Assembly: GCF_002933815.1 (NCBI RefSeq)
Contig: NZ_BEYR01000001.1
Location: forward strand, 1,406,691-1,470,690
DNA length: 64,000 nt
Direction: 5' to 3'
Origin: Sphingobacterium sp. HMA12
GTDB lineage: Bacteria; Bacteroidota; Bacteroidia; Sphingobacteriales; Sphingobacteriaceae
The notes beneath the pieces are model-generated. The model did not search any database. It had not been told where the DNA came from and worked only from the letters and a program-made list of their open reading frames with translations. Shown one piece after another: positions 45,470 to 54,020 of this stretch. Within the stretch, counting starts at the first letter, position 1; each line of letters opens with the position of its first letter. Both the position numbers and the translations under genes were made by a program.

Positions 45470-46894
45470 CTATGATGGATAGAAGTTTTCATTAAAATTT
45501 ACCAAAAAAAGTTCCTGCGTAGCCCGAGTAACACCAGTATATAGCCAGCGAAGAAATTCAAGATCCAACATTTCATCATTGATATATCCCTGATCAACAA
45601 AAACAATAGGCCATTGTCCCCCCTGTGCTTTGTGACAAGTGATTGCGAAAGCAAATTTAATCTGCAATGCATTGTAATAAGGATCTTTCTTGATAGCTTC
45701 AAGTCGATCCTTTTTATCTAGAATATCCGCGTAATCCATCCCGATCTCTTCGTATAGGTTTTTCTGGCTTTCATACGAAAGGTTAGGTCCTTCTGTATAG
45801 AGACTGTCTAAAATAACGCGACAGGTGATGGGTTCTATTTCATCAAAATCCATAAATTCCAGCGTAACATCAGCAAACCTGTAACCATGCTGTTCGTGGA
45901 TATTACTCACTTTCCTGACTTTGGCCATATCGCCATTTGCAATAAAACCATCACCCATATTGTTTTCCTGTAGCCAGAAGTAGTTGTTCTTTACGACCAT
46001 GATATAGTCGCCGCCGGTCAACTCCTCATCCCTAAAAAGGATTCTGTTGCGGATGTTCTGATTATATAGGTTTGCCGAACGGTTTGAACGGCATATGATC
46101 ATGGTGTTCTCTACACCATATTTATCATAAGCATAATTTATACCTTCAATCAATCGTTCACCAGTCATACGATAAAGATCTTTAAATCCTTTTGTTATGA
46201 ATTTAGGAAACGGGAAATCAAGCTGTCCTTCCTCAGCGGATATGATCTCATTACGTATTTTAGTTGCATTGTACAATATGCCCGAATCCTGGGACTGCCG
46301 AACCACGGTAGTCAGTTCGTAAGGATAGACACAAAGCTGAAATTCATGTTCGAGATAACCGGGGTTTAATGCCGGACTGTCCAATAGACCGACAGGCGGC
46401 AATTGGGCAGTATCTCCCACAAAAAGCAAGCTACAATTCTTGCCGGATTGCACATAACGAATCAGATCATCCAAAAGACTTTTTGAAAATACATTTACTG
46501 CTTCATTGGAGATCATTGAAGCTTCGTCAACAATAAAAAGAGTATCTTCATGTAAATTTTCTGCGAGTGTAAAGTCCAATTGAAAAGAAATGGCAGACTT
46601 TTTCCGGTAAATCTTCTTGTGAATGGTTAAAGCTTTTCGTCCCGAATAGTAACTCATCACTTTAGCGGCCCTGCCTGTCGGAGCCAGGAGTACGGCCCGT
46701 TTCTTCAATGTGGGCAGTACTTTGACCAATGCCGCAATTAATGTTGTTTTACCGGTACCGGCATAACCTTTGAGGACAAAACAGGACTGCCTGTCAAAAG
46801 CAAGCAGAAACTCTTCCAATAACTCGAATGCTTCCAGCTGCTGTGCGGTTGGTTGCCAGGGAAATTGTTGTATTAGCAGATTTTTGATGAACAC
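45470..46894 (-). CDS. RecD-like ATP-dependent DNA helicase
   Basis: The 474-residue superfamily 1 helicase has Walker A LKGYAGTGKTTLIAALV, the Walker B DEAS region FIVDEASMIS, GDTAQLPPVG, and the C-terminal UvrD-like motifs FAFAITCHKAQGGQWPIVFVD and LYTGVTRATQ. It matches the short exodeoxyribonuclease V alpha subunit-like helicases (UvrD_C_2 type) found singly in Bacteroidota. No RecB or RecC gene is adjacent, so it probably works alone. The start is uncertain: TTG 46900 or GTG 46894. Confidence 0.85.
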   Translation of the reverse strand: MFIKNLLIQQFPWQPTAQQLEAFELLEEFLLAFDRQSCFVLKGYAGTGKTTLIAALVKVLPTLKKRAVLLAPTGRAAKVMSYYSGRKALTIHKKIYRKKSAISFQLDFTLAENLHEDTLFIVDEASMISNEAVNVFSKSLLDDLIRYVQSGKNCSLLFVGDTAQLPPVGLLDSPALNPGYLEHEFQLCVYPYELTTVVRQSQDSGILYNATKIRNEIISAEEGQLDFPFPKFITKGFKDLYRMTGERLIEGINYAYDKYGVENTMIICRSNRSANLYNQNIRNRILFRDEELTGGDYIMVVKNNYFWLQENNMGDGFIANGDMAKVRKVSNIHEQHGYRFADVTLEFMDFDEIEPITCRVILDSLYTEGPNLSYESQKNLYEEIGMDYADILDKKDRLEAIKKDPYYNALQIKFAFAITCHKAQGGQWPIVFVDQGYINDEMLDLEFLRWLYTGVTRATQELFLVNFNENFYPS

Positions 46895-46914
46895 GCCCAA
46901 AGTTATTTAAAAGG

Positions 46915-46946
46915 TTTGTCTTATCCTCTAGAAAAAGCTATTTTTG
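46915..46946 (+). promoter_or_regulatory. Promoter of the DUF3822-rsmD-coaD operon
   Basis: TTTG (46915-46918), exactly 20 bp, TATTTTTG (46939-46946). The predicted start near 46953 leaves a leader of about 27 nt before ATG 46980. Confidence 0.65.
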
Positions 46947-46979
46947 CCTTAACAAGTTTTTATTTTTACAATTCAGCGA

Positions 46980-47777
46980 ATGAATTATATTTCAAAACAA
47001 TTTAACATTCATTACTTACCTGAGTATAACCTTTTGGTAAAAGCTGGCTTCCAAAAAGATGTGTTAGCGGTAGTCGATAAGAAGTCAGTAGCACCGATAT
47101 TGATCGAATATCCCTCAGAGGAGCCAATTTTAGATGCAACAAGAATAATGAGTCTGCCATTTCGATTCGTTCGAATAGTGATCCCACACCAGAGTTTTAC
47201 ATTTATACCTAAAGAGGTTTTTCAGAAGGATAATATTGCACAATACCTGCAATTTTTGGGCACTTCAGATCTTGAAAATACATTTATTTACTATTTAGAT
47301 AACCTTGGTTTAGTAGCTTTATATCAATTCGATAAACTTCTTTTAAATCGTTGGCGCAGATTATTTCCTGACGCTGTGATCCTTCCTGAATTTGCTGTTG
47401 TATTAGATCGTGCTCAGGAGCGTATATCCATCAGAGGAACTGCGCTGGGATTACATTTTGTAGCTGACAACATGGTTGACTTTTATCTATTCAAAAATGG
47501 GGGTTTTCAGCTTTATAATAGTTTTGAAATTCATAATCTCGATGACATCAGCTATTACGTCTTGAATATATTGACACAGTTCAATCTGGGTGATTCCATC
47601 GATAAGATTCTCCTTTCCGGCGAAGTTCCCAATGATTCTTATTATAGACGGATTGCATCCTATGCGGGTAATATCGAAGTCTTGGAGTTAAAAACAAAAG
47701 TGGTCTTGGCTGATCAAGAGATCGAAGGCAGCTTAACACCTTACAACGTACTATTTGATTCAATATTATGCGAATAA
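46980..47777 (+). CDS. DUF3822 family protein
   Basis: The 265-residue protein has the ASKHA-like layout of DUF3822: two related halves starting YNLLVKAGFQKDVLAVVD and FAVVLDRAQERISIRG, with AITKDNMVDFYLFKNGGFQLYNSFE-like text in the second half and DKILLSGEVPNDSYYRRIASY near the end. It is known only from Bacteroidota, where it usually precedes rsmD and coaD, as here (10-bp overlap with rsmD). An actin-like or PilM-like role has been guessed, but there is no known function. Confidence 0.85.
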   Translation: MNYISKQFNIHYLPEYNLLVKAGFQKDVLAVVDKKSVAPILIEYPSEEPILDATRIMSLPFRFVRIVIPHQSFTFIPKEVFQKDNIAQYLQFLGTSDLENTFIYYLDNLGLVALYQFDKLLLNRWRRLFPDAVILPEFAVVLDRAQERISIRGTALGLHFVADNMVDFYLFKNGGFQLYNSFEIHNLDDISYYVLNILTQFNLGDSIDKILLSGEVPNDSYYRRIASYAGNIEVLELKTKVVLADQEIEGSLTPYNVLFDSILCE

Positions 47778-48307
47778 TAGGAGGTAGAATAGGTGGTTTA
47801 AGGCTGAACCCGCCGACCAATTTACCGGTTAGGCCAACCACAGATATTGCTAAGGAAGCATTGTTTAATATTTTGCAGAATCGTCTGGAATTTGATGGAC
47901 TAAATTGCCTTGATCTTTTCGCGGGCACTGGAAATATTAGTTTTGAACTAGCCTCGCGTGAAGTGAAACAGGTTGATTCTATTGATTTGCATTTTAAATG
48001 TGTGCAATATATTACCGAGACTGCAAAAAAAATGAAACTTGAACAGATCAAAGCAAAGAAAGCAGATGTCTTTAAGTTTATTGGCAGCTGTAAAAATACC
48101 TATGATCTAATTTTCGCAGATCCACCTTACGATATTCCAAAACTACCCCAATTGCCAAAATTGATCTTCGAACACAATCTACTGAATGACAATGGGCTTC
48201 TTATTGTAGAACATCCTTCTACAAGACAGATGGAGGAACACCCGAATTTTATAGAAACCAGAAAATACGGTTATTCATCTTTTTCATTTTACACAAATCC
48301 TTTATAG
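47768..48307 (+). CDS. rsmD: 16S rRNA (guanine966-N2)-methyltransferase RsmD
   Basis: A 179-residue class I SAM methyltransferase. The N-terminal GGRIGGLRLNPPTNLPVRPTTDIAKEALFNIL is the RsmD start; motif I is CLDLFAGTGNISFELASR, and motif IV FADPPYDIPKLPQL is the N6/N2 methylase DPPY box. It methylates G966 of 16S rRNA in the 30S subunit. It overlaps the upstream DUF3822 gene by 10 bp, and coaD begins 1 bp after its stop, showing translational coupling. Confidence 0.93.
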   Translation: MRIIGGRIGGLRLNPPTNLPVRPTTDIAKEALFNILQNRLEFDGLNCLDLFAGTGNISFELASREVKQVDSIDLHFKCVQYITETAKKMKLEQIKAKKADVFKFIGSCKNTYDLIFADPPYDIPKLPQLPKLIFEHNLLNDNGLLIVEHPSTRQMEEHPNFIETRKYGYSSFSFYTNPL

Positions 48308-48308
48308 T

Positions 48309-48794
48309 ATGAAAATTGCTGTTTTTCCAGGCTCGTTTGACCCCTTTACTTCAGCTCATCAAGATCTGGTCGAAAGAGCCCTGCCGCTATTTGATAAAAT
48401 CATTATTGCTGTAGGTTATAATGCGAACAAAAAAGGCATGTTAGACCATGAGGAGCGTGTCAATTGCATCCAGCATCTTTTTCAGGAGGTCCGAGCGATA
48501 GAAGTGGTAAAGTATAGTGGTTTGACCGTAGATTTCTGCCAGAAAGTCGGTGCGAAATTTATATTACGCGGTTTACGAAATACGGGCGATTTCGAGTTTG
48601 AAAATGCAATAGCTCAAAACAACCTGTTACTAAACCCTGCTGTCGAAAGCTATTTTTTGATGAGTAGATCCGGGAAAGCGCACATATCGTCAACTATCGT
48701 ACGGGATGTCTGGTTTAACGGGGGAGATGTTAGCGCAATGGTACCAACAGAAGTCCTTAGCTTATTGAACGAGAAGAGACCGACAAACCCCTGA
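48309..48794 (+). CDS. coaD: Phosphopantetheine adenylyltransferase
   Basis: This 161-residue enzyme makes dephospho-CoA from 4'-phosphopantetheine and ATP. The N-terminal AVFPGSFDPFTSAHQDLVERALPLFDKIIIAVG shows the nucleotidyltransferase loop with His at the TxxH position; the Gly before it in TxGH is Ala here. LRGLRNTGDFEFENAIAQNN and the ISSTIVRDVW motif complete the active site. It is the third gene of the DUF3822-rsmD-coaD operon. A long AT-rich palindrome follows 19 bp downstream. Confidence 0.93.
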   Translation: MKIAVFPGSFDPFTSAHQDLVERALPLFDKIIIAVGYNANKKGMLDHEERVNCIQHLFQEVRAIEVVKYSGLTVDFCQKVGAKFILRGLRNTGDFEFENAIAQNNLLLNPAVESYFLMSRSGKAHISSTIVRDVWFNGGDVSAMVPTEVLSLLNEKRPTNP

Positions 48795-48813
48795 TTGTGA
48801 TTTACAACGATAA

Positions 48814-48866
48814 AACATATAAAATATGCTGACAAAATATTATTTTGTCAGCATATTTTATATGTT
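48814..48866. repeat. 53-bp perfect AT-rich palindrome
   Basis: Arms of 26 bp, from AACATATAAAATATGC to GACAAAATA, are exactly complementary around a single T (48840). No T run follows on either side. It lies between coaD and the converging aldo/keto reductase gene. Confidence 0.75.
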
Positions 48867-49022
48867 GAAATACAGATACTTATATTTTACAATATAAAGA
48901 ACTAATTTAACAGAAATCCAAACCCCAAATCTTTTACGCGCGAACTTGCCAAATAATATTCTGAATAGCACCAAATTTTATTTTAAAAACCTATATACCA
49001 GAAAATTATAACAAAATACATG

Positions 49023-49985
49023 TCAACTTTGTTCCCATGCGCTAGCTATGTTTAACAGGGACATTTCGTCAGTGGACAAATTTATTTTGGTTGCTTTAGT
49101 TAGTTCCTCAAGTTGTTGTAGGGAGGTGGCACTGACAATAGGTGCGGTGACTGAAGGTCGATGAAGAATCCAGGCGAGTGCAATTGTTGACATAGCGACC
49201 TGTTGATTGTGGGCTACTTGTGCTAAGGCGTCCAAAACACGAAGTCCACGGTTATCAAATCGACCTTTTAGGGCATCCGATCGCTTCACATCTTTAATAT
49301 CCTCTATCGACCTATATTTTCCCGAAAGAAATCCGCTTGCAAGGGAATAGTAGGTGATTACACCCAAGTGATTTTCAACCGCGAGCTGCTCATAATCTTT
49401 CTCATATTTTGAACGGTCGTATAAATTATATTCTGGCTGGATGGCAATATAGGTGGGTAGACCATGCTTCTCCGCGACAACCAACGATTCCTTTAGGCGC
49501 TCAGGACTTAAATTAGACGCTCCAATCCATTTTACCTTACCAGCATGCACCAGTTGCTGGTAAGCCTCCAACGTTTCATCTATGCCCGTTGAAAGGTCAT
49601 CGTGATGCGACTGATAAAGATCTATTGTGTCTACTTGCAATCGCATGAGCGATTCGTCTACAGACTTGATAATATGTTCCTTTTTCAAATTGGGCTTGTC
49701 ATTACCGGCATGGCGTCCGCCCACCTTCGTTGCAATCTGAATTTTATCCCGCACATCCCGTTTACTAATCCATTTACCGATAATGGATTCGGACTCTGAT
49801 CCAGTGTGACCCGGTACCCAATGGGAGTAGTTGTTGGATGTATCTATAAAACTAAAACCCATATCGACAAATGCGTCCAAGAGAGCAAACGACTGTTGCT
49901 CATCTACAGTCCAGCCAAATACATTCCCACCGAAAACGATCGGTTTAAATTCAATTTCACTATTTCCTAACTTTACCTTTTCCAT
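49023..49985 (-). CDS. Aldo/keto reductase
   Basis: The 320-residue NADPH-dependent (alpha/beta)8 oxidoreductase starts EKVKLGNSEIEFKPIVFGGNVFGW. The catalytic tetrad is visible: Asp in FIDTSNNYSH with the Tyr following, Lys in IATKVGG, and His in DLYQSHHDD. GASNLSPERL and the C-terminal PIVSATSLQQLEELTKA bind the cofactor. It is of the YdhF/Tas-like AKR group acting on unknown aldehydes. Start ATG 49985 is sound. Confidence 0.88.
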   Translation of the reverse strand: MEKVKLGNSEIEFKPIVFGGNVFGWTVDEQQSFALLDAFVDMGFSFIDTSNNYSHWVPGHTGSESESIIGKWISKRDVRDKIQIATKVGGRHAGNDKPNLKKEHIIKSVDESLMRLQVDTIDLYQSHHDDLSTGIDETLEAYQQLVHAGKVKWIGASNLSPERLKESLVVAEKHGLPTYIAIQPEYNLYDRSKYEKDYEQLAVENHLGVITYYSLASGFLSGKYRSIEDIKDVKRSDALKGRFDNRGLRVLDALAQVAHNQQVAMSTIALAWILHRPSVTAPIVSATSLQQLEELTKATKINLSTDEMSLLNIASAWEQS

Positions 49986-50117
49986 GATTTGCCTAATATT
50001 TCCAGCTTAAATTTAAGAAAAAAATGCCAGTTAAGCCTTTGGAGGGGGATTACAAATAGTTTTATAAAAAATTTCTAATTCATTTTCAGGCAGTTTAGGA
50101 AAAGAAGTAGAAGATCG

Positions 50118-50148
50118 TTTGGAAAAATAAAAACTTTCCTTACTTTTG
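50118..50148 (+). promoter_or_regulatory. Promoter of tRNA-Leu
   Basis: TTTG (50118-50121), exactly 19 bp, TACTTTTG (50141-50148). The tRNA 5' end is 20 bp downstream. The -7 box is the same as that of tRNA-His. Confidence 0.7.
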
Positions 50149-50167
50149 CATCATCCCAAACGGATAT

Positions 50168-50247
50168 GCCCGGATGGCGGAATTGGTAGACGCGCTGGTC
50201 TCAAACACCAGTGGGAAACCGTGCCGGTTCGACTCCGGCTCCGGGTA
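50168..50247 (+). tRNA. tRNA-Leu (anticodon CAA)
   Basis: Acceptor stem GCCCGGA/TCCGGGT (one G-U pair), D arm GGCGGAATTGGTAGACGCGC, anticodon stem-loop CTGGT-CTCAAAC-ACCAG with anticodon CAA, a long class II variable arm (TGGGAAACCGTG) and T arm CCGG-TTCGACT-CCGG. No CCA is encoded. A terminator follows. Confidence 0.95.
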
Positions 50248-50250
50248 CTA

Positions 50251-50287
50251 AAAGGGCCTTAACATTATAAATGTTAAGGCCCTTTTT
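50251..50287 (+). terminator. tRNA-Leu terminator
   Basis: AAAGGGCCTTAACATT (50251-50266) and AATGTTAAGGCCCTTT (50270-50285) form a perfect 16-bp stem with T residues after it. Confidence 0.88.
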
Positions 50288-50451
50288 AAGTAAAATACCC
50301 TTTCTGGGGGAATAAAAACCACATCTCGACACGGATGATTTAGTTAACAAGCCGAAAAATTTGTAGACATCGTGTAGACAAGATTCATATGGATCCGTTT
50401 CAAAACCTGCGGACTAAGCGAAACAGCAACAAATAAGAAAAGAATAAGCAA

Positions 50452-50483
50452 AAAAAACACCATAAGAGAAACCTTATGGTGTT
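50452..50483 (-). terminator. Terminator of the cytochrome c gene
   Basis: AACACCATAAG (50456-50466) and CTTATGGTGTT (50473-50483) pair perfectly; on the minus strand they run into seven T residues. It lies 20 bp beyond the cytochrome stop. Confidence 0.8.
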
Positions 50484-50502
50484 ACATGAATATATAGTTT
50501 GA

Positions 50503-50934
50503 TTAGTTTTTCGCTATTACCATTTCTGGTTCTTCTTTGCCGCCATGACAAGTTTTACAGGAAATTGCTTTGGCCGGAGAGCTATCCCAACTACGATTGA
50601 AATATTTTTTGTTAATCTTCTGTGTCATCTTGATCATTGCCCGACCAATTTCCTTTTTGTGATTTTCATCACTTGCAAAATCCATCTTTTTAGGATCTTC
50701 TTTTGAAGGTGCATGACAAAATCCACATTTTACCCCCAACGCGACATTAAACTCTTTCATTGTCGCGATCAATTCGTCATGTGAGATATTTTTCGGTAAG
50801 ACTTTTAAATTTGTAGGTTTGGGCTCTTCCTGAGGTTTTTCCTGCTGGAAGTTAAATCCACTCAAGGCGATGACTATGGCAAATACAGAAGCAATTGCTC
50901 CAATTTTTTTGATTTGTTTCATTTCTCTTTTCAT
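50503..50934 (-). CDS. Diheme c-type cytochrome
   Basis: The 143-residue product has an N-terminal membrane anchor or signal (IGAIASVFAIVIALSGFNF) and two heme-binding motifs, CGFCH and CKTCH. The region NISHDELIATMKEFNVALGVKCGFCHAPS is typical of the photosynthetic reaction centre cytochrome c subunit-like family found in non-phototrophic Bacteroidota. It should act in periplasmic electron transfer. Partner proteins are unknown. A second ATG four codons later is possible. Confidence 0.85.
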   Translation of the reverse strand: MKREMKQIKKIGAIASVFAIVIALSGFNFQQEKPQEEPKPTNLKVLPKNISHDELIATMKEFNVALGVKCGFCHAPSKEDPKKMDFASDENHKKEIGRAMIKMTQKINKKYFNRSWDSSPAKAISCKTCHGGKEEPEMVIAKN

Positions 50935-51012
50935 TATGCTTCACTAAATATAACGATAGGGAAATACTTTCACAACAAAAAATGAATTTATTATGACAAT
51001 TTAGATTGATTA

Positions 51013-51405
51013 TTACTTACGAAGCGCATTGTCCACAATCCAAGTTTCACTGTTTGATTGGTAATTGATAGTTAACCGTTTTCCTTGAATTCTTACGTCC
51101 TTCAATTTTATCGTATCGCTGGAAATCCATGTACTGTCATTAACGTTGATAAAGCGAACTCCTGTAATATTTGGCACGCCAGTAAAAAACTCAATCTTAT
51201 AGGAATCTACATTTCCCTCACGCAGAATTCGGATCAATCTATTGGATCTATCAACAGACAATGAGTTGCCTTGAAATTGAACCCTACCAATAAAACTTCC
51301 AGAAATTCCGGCGGAGGCGCCAGCATCAGGTGTTTCATTCTTTTTACATGAAACAACGGCAATAAAGAATAAAACGAGCGCGACTAAGAGTTTGAACGAC
51401 TTCAT
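51013..51405 (-). CDS. Hypothetical lipoprotein
   Basis: The 130-residue product has a lipoprotein signal peptide ending LFFIAVVSCKKNE (lipobox Cys at about 20) and a short beta-rich domain (GSFIGRVQFQGNSLSVDRSNRLIRILREG..). The CKKNE opening is common in Bacteroidota surface or periplasmic lipoproteins. No family was recognised. It is just upstream of a c-type cytochrome on the same strand, which may be chance. Confidence 0.75.
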   Translation of the reverse strand: MKSFKLLVALVLFFIAVVSCKKNETPDAGASAGISGSFIGRVQFQGNSLSVDRSNRLIRILREGNVDSYKIEFFTGVPNITGVRFINVNDSTWISSDTIKLKDVRIQGKRLTINYQSNSETWIVDNALRK

Positions 51406-51448
51406 GTGTTTAAATTTTGGACTAAAATACGGTTTTTAGCTTAAATAC

Positions 51449-52105
51449 TCAATTGATCAAACCGGAAATGATATTGATAGTCAATGCCACCACGAATGTA
51501 TTGAGTGCAAAAGACAGTAGACCGTGAAATAGCGCCACCCGTCTGATCTTCTTTGATGAGATACCCACATCAGATACTTGAAAAGTGCACCCCATGACAA
51601 ATGAAAAATAGGCAAAGTCTATATAATCGGGCTTATCATCGCCGGGAAATTCCAGCCCATTTCCATTAGAATCATTTTCATAATATAAACGCGCATAATG
51701 GAATGTATATATGGTATGGACCAAACACCACGAAGCCAGCATCGCAAGCATACAGATAATAATAATAAATGAATTATCAAGCTGTTTATCCTTAGTTGAT
51801 ATAATGATCATCAATACAGAAATAAAGCAACTAACCGTAACTAATATTATAAATAAGGATACAAAGAGCCGGCTACCATCTTCCTGTTGTGCTTTCTTAG
51901 CGATTGTCGTCACCGGCATGGTGTAAAACGTATACCAGGAGACCGATATATAGGAAATACAAAAGCCAAACCAACACAAAACCAGACTTAACAAGGTCAA
52001 AGTTTTAATCGGGGAGAAGAGATATACAAGTGTAAAAACGCAAATTGCAATCAAAGCCCGATGAATGGACTTCATTTGATGCAGTACTGTCTTTATTTTT
52101 CCCAT
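51449..52105 (-). CDS. DUF1345 family membrane protein
   Basis: The 218-residue protein has six hydrophobic helices and ends with the DUF1345 signature region DYIDFAYFSFVMGCTFQVSDVGISSKKIRRVALFHGLLSFALNTFVVALTINI, similar to a two-helix potassium-channel-like end. The family is uncharacterised and widespread in bacteria. It is 10 bp downstream of the hypothetical lipoprotein gene at 52115-52924, and all genes here read leftwards, so they could be cotranscribed. Confidence 0.78.
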   Translation of the reverse strand: MGKIKTVLHQMKSIHRALIAICVFTLVYLFSPIKTLTLLSLVLCWFGFCISYISVSWYTFYTMPVTTIAKKAQQEDGSRLFVSLFIILVTVSCFISVLMIIISTKDKQLDNSFIIIICMLAMLASWCLVHTIYTFHYARLYYENDSNGNGLEFPGDDKPDYIDFAYFSFVMGCTFQVSDVGISSKKIRRVALFHGLLSFALNTFVVALTINIISGLIN

Positions 52106-52114
52106 AGCCGCAAA

Positions 52115-52924
52115 TTAACAATCAAACTGTTCATTTGCCTCGAAAACCAATGGTTTTCCGTTATTAGAAAGAAACAAAAGCAGCACTTCTTCCTCATAGT
52201 TCCCCGGATTGGAAAAGATAAAATCCAATTGCCCGTCACGATCTATATCACCAACGAATTGTGTGGACATAAATACATCTTCATATTGATCCTTTTGAAA
52301 TAATGTCAGTTCATGCGTTTCTCCAAAAGTGGCATTGAGTTTATAATGAGCTACTTCGTGAAATAGCTTTTCATGCCCTTTTTCGTCAGTCTGTACTTCG
52401 GTCGATTTAATATCTCCCGACCCTTTCAGGATAATATGCTGTTTTCTGAAATTATATTCTACAGATTCTTTCGGCCATATCTCCGAATGCTTTATCTGCA
52501 TATTTTCCAAGGCTCCCGGTTTCAATCCCTTTATATTCAGAAACAAAAGCGAGTTTCTTTTAGACTCGACACTTTTAGAAGGGACCTGAGCACATTCGTC
52601 GTAGCCATCTTTAATTTCATAATCCACTTTCTCCAAATAATATTTTCCTTCGCGCTCATAGAGATCAAACCAATCCTTATTCAATACAGCGGTGGGATCC
52701 TCTTTTTCCCAGATGCGGTAACTGCGCACCAAAAAAATCTGACCTTTTGAGCTATCGGCTGACGCGGAAATTATCAAGTCCGTACTGTCTTTTGACAATA
52801 AAGTTGAACTATCTTTCGTGGCAACTGAATCTATCGGGGTATCCTCTTTTTTCGTCGTGGGACTATGACAAGCTTGGATGAATATTAGCCCAAACAGTAA
52901 GGTAAAAGCAGAATAGCTGTTCAT
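52115..52924 (-). CDS. Hypothetical lipoprotein with C-terminal FG-GAP-like repeat
   Basis: A 269-residue lipoprotein: signal peptide MNSYSAFTLLFGLIFIQACHS (lipobox Cys at 19), an Asp/Ser/Thr-rich linker (EDTPIDSVATKDSSTLLSKDSTD), and a C-terminus with GDIDRDGQLDFIFSNPGN, a calcium-binding-like DxDxDG motif as in FG-GAP repeats. The function is unknown. Its start codon lies inside a perfect 18-bp inverted repeat (52923-52968), which could limit translation. Confidence 0.72.
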   Translation of the reverse strand: MNSYSAFTLLFGLIFIQACHSPTTKKEDTPIDSVATKDSSTLLSKDSTDLIISASADSSKGQIFLVRSYRIWEKEDPTAVLNKDWFDLYEREGKYYLEKVDYEIKDGYDECAQVPSKSVESKRNSLLFLNIKGLKPGALENMQIKHSEIWPKESVEYNFRKQHIILKGSGDIKSTEVQTDEKGHEKLFHEVAHYKLNATFGETHELTLFQKDQYEDVFMSTQFVGDIDRDGQLDFIFSNPGNYEEEVLLLFLSNNGKPLVFEANEQFDC

Positions 52925-52968
52925 ATATTGTGAATTTTTATTTAAATATATAAAAATTCACAATATAT
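52923..52968. repeat. Perfect 18-bp inverted repeat over a start codon
   Basis: The arms 52923-52940 (ATATATTGTGAATTTTTA with its complement) and 52951-52968 are perfect around a 10-nt AT loop. The ATG of the lipoprotein gene (52924-52922 on the minus strand) is in the arm. No U tract follows on the transcript, so it is not a standard terminator. Confidence 0.7.
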
Positions 52969-52984
52969 AAGTCTCTAAGACGCC

Positions 52985-53974
52985 TTAGGCAAGTGCTTCC
53001 TTAAGCAAGGAAAATGATTGCAGGCATTTTTCATCGTCAAAAATATAGGAGGTAGCCATTATTTCATCGACTTTATGATCTTTGACAAATTTTTCTATTT
53101 CTGGGGCAATCTTGTTTTTATCCCCCACGAAAGCACAGGAGGCCATGCTCTGTACAGCTTGTTCAATGGCTGGAATTCCTTTATAAACTACTTCCTCTGT
53201 CGGCGGAGATAAGGGTCGCCGGGTATTCGTTACAATACCAGCAAATAAATTATAGAAGCTAGTAGACAAAAACTCGGCCTCTTCGGTACTATCTGCAGCG
53301 ATAACATTGACACAGGAAATAAAATAAGGTTTATCCAACACCTCCGATGGTACAAAATTCTGATGATAGATCATACTCGCTGAGGCAAATTGAGCCGGAG
53401 CAAAGTGTGTAGCAAAGGCGTAGGGAAGTCCTAAACTGGCTGCTAAATAAGCGCTATCCGTACTAGATCCCAGAATATAAAGAGGGATTTCCAGTCCTTC
53501 ACCGGGAAATGCACGCACTTTTGCATCATAATTATCGATACTGAAGTAACGTTGAAGATCCTTGACCTCCTGCGGAAACTGAAATGCAGTATTTAGGTTA
53601 TTTCTTCGCAAGGCCATTGCAGTCAATTGATCAGTACCCGGTGCCCGACCTAAACCAAGATCAATTCGCCCCGGAAATAACGTTTCCAATGTACCAAATT
53701 GTTCCGCGATCACTAGGGGAGCGTGGTTAGGCAACATGATACCGCCCGAACCCACTCTGATCCGGTCAGTATTCGATGCAATATGTTGTATAAGTAGCGA
53801 GGTTGCCGAACTTGCGATATATTCCATATTATGGTGTTCGGCAACCCAGATTCTTTTAAAATCTAGTTTTTCGATATGTTGGGCAACCTTTACACTGCGA
53901 GCGATAGCACTGGCTGCATTTTCTCCCTTTTTGACAGGAGCTAAATCTAATGCTGATAATACGATTTTATCCAT
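52985..53974 (-). CDS. LLM class flavin-dependent oxidoreductase
   Basis: The 329-residue luciferase-like monooxygenase starts [85 protein letters not shown] is the classic F420/FMN luciferase-like region (AEHH motif, residues quoted in part), and [14 protein letters not shown] follows. It is of the MsnO8 group with no substrate known. The gene stands alone apart from the inverted repeat downstream. Confidence 0.88.
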   Translation of the reverse strand: MDKIVLSALDLAPVKKGENAASAIARSVKVAQHIEKLDFKRIWVAEHHNMEYIASSATSLLIQHIASNTDRIRVGSGGIMLPNHAPLVIAEQFGTLETLFPGRIDLGLGRAPGTDQLTAMALRRNNLNTAFQFPQEVKDLQRYFSIDNYDAKVRAFPGEGLEIPLYILGSSTDSAYLAASLGLPYAFATHFAPAQFASASMIYHQNFVPSEVLDKPYFISCVNVIAADSTEEAEFLSTSFYNLFAGIVTNTRRPLSPPTEEVVYKGIPAIEQAVQSMASCAFVGDKNKIAPEIEKFVKDHKVDEIMATSYIFDDEKCLQSFSLLKEALA

Positions 53975-54020
53975 GCATTAAAATTACGGAGAAGAAACAG
54001 GACAATTGTAATCAAATTGT

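Noticed and set aside
47581..48051. 156-codon minus-strand frame overlapping DUF3822 and rsmD
   Set aside because: Antisense to two well-supported genes; the product is Ser/Arg/Pro-rich with no recognisable domain.
50247..50502. Possible integration site at the tRNA-Leu 3' end
   Set aside because: No repeat of the tRNA end, no integrase and no foreign genes downstream; only a short GTAGACA direct repeat at about 50350, too small to mean anything.
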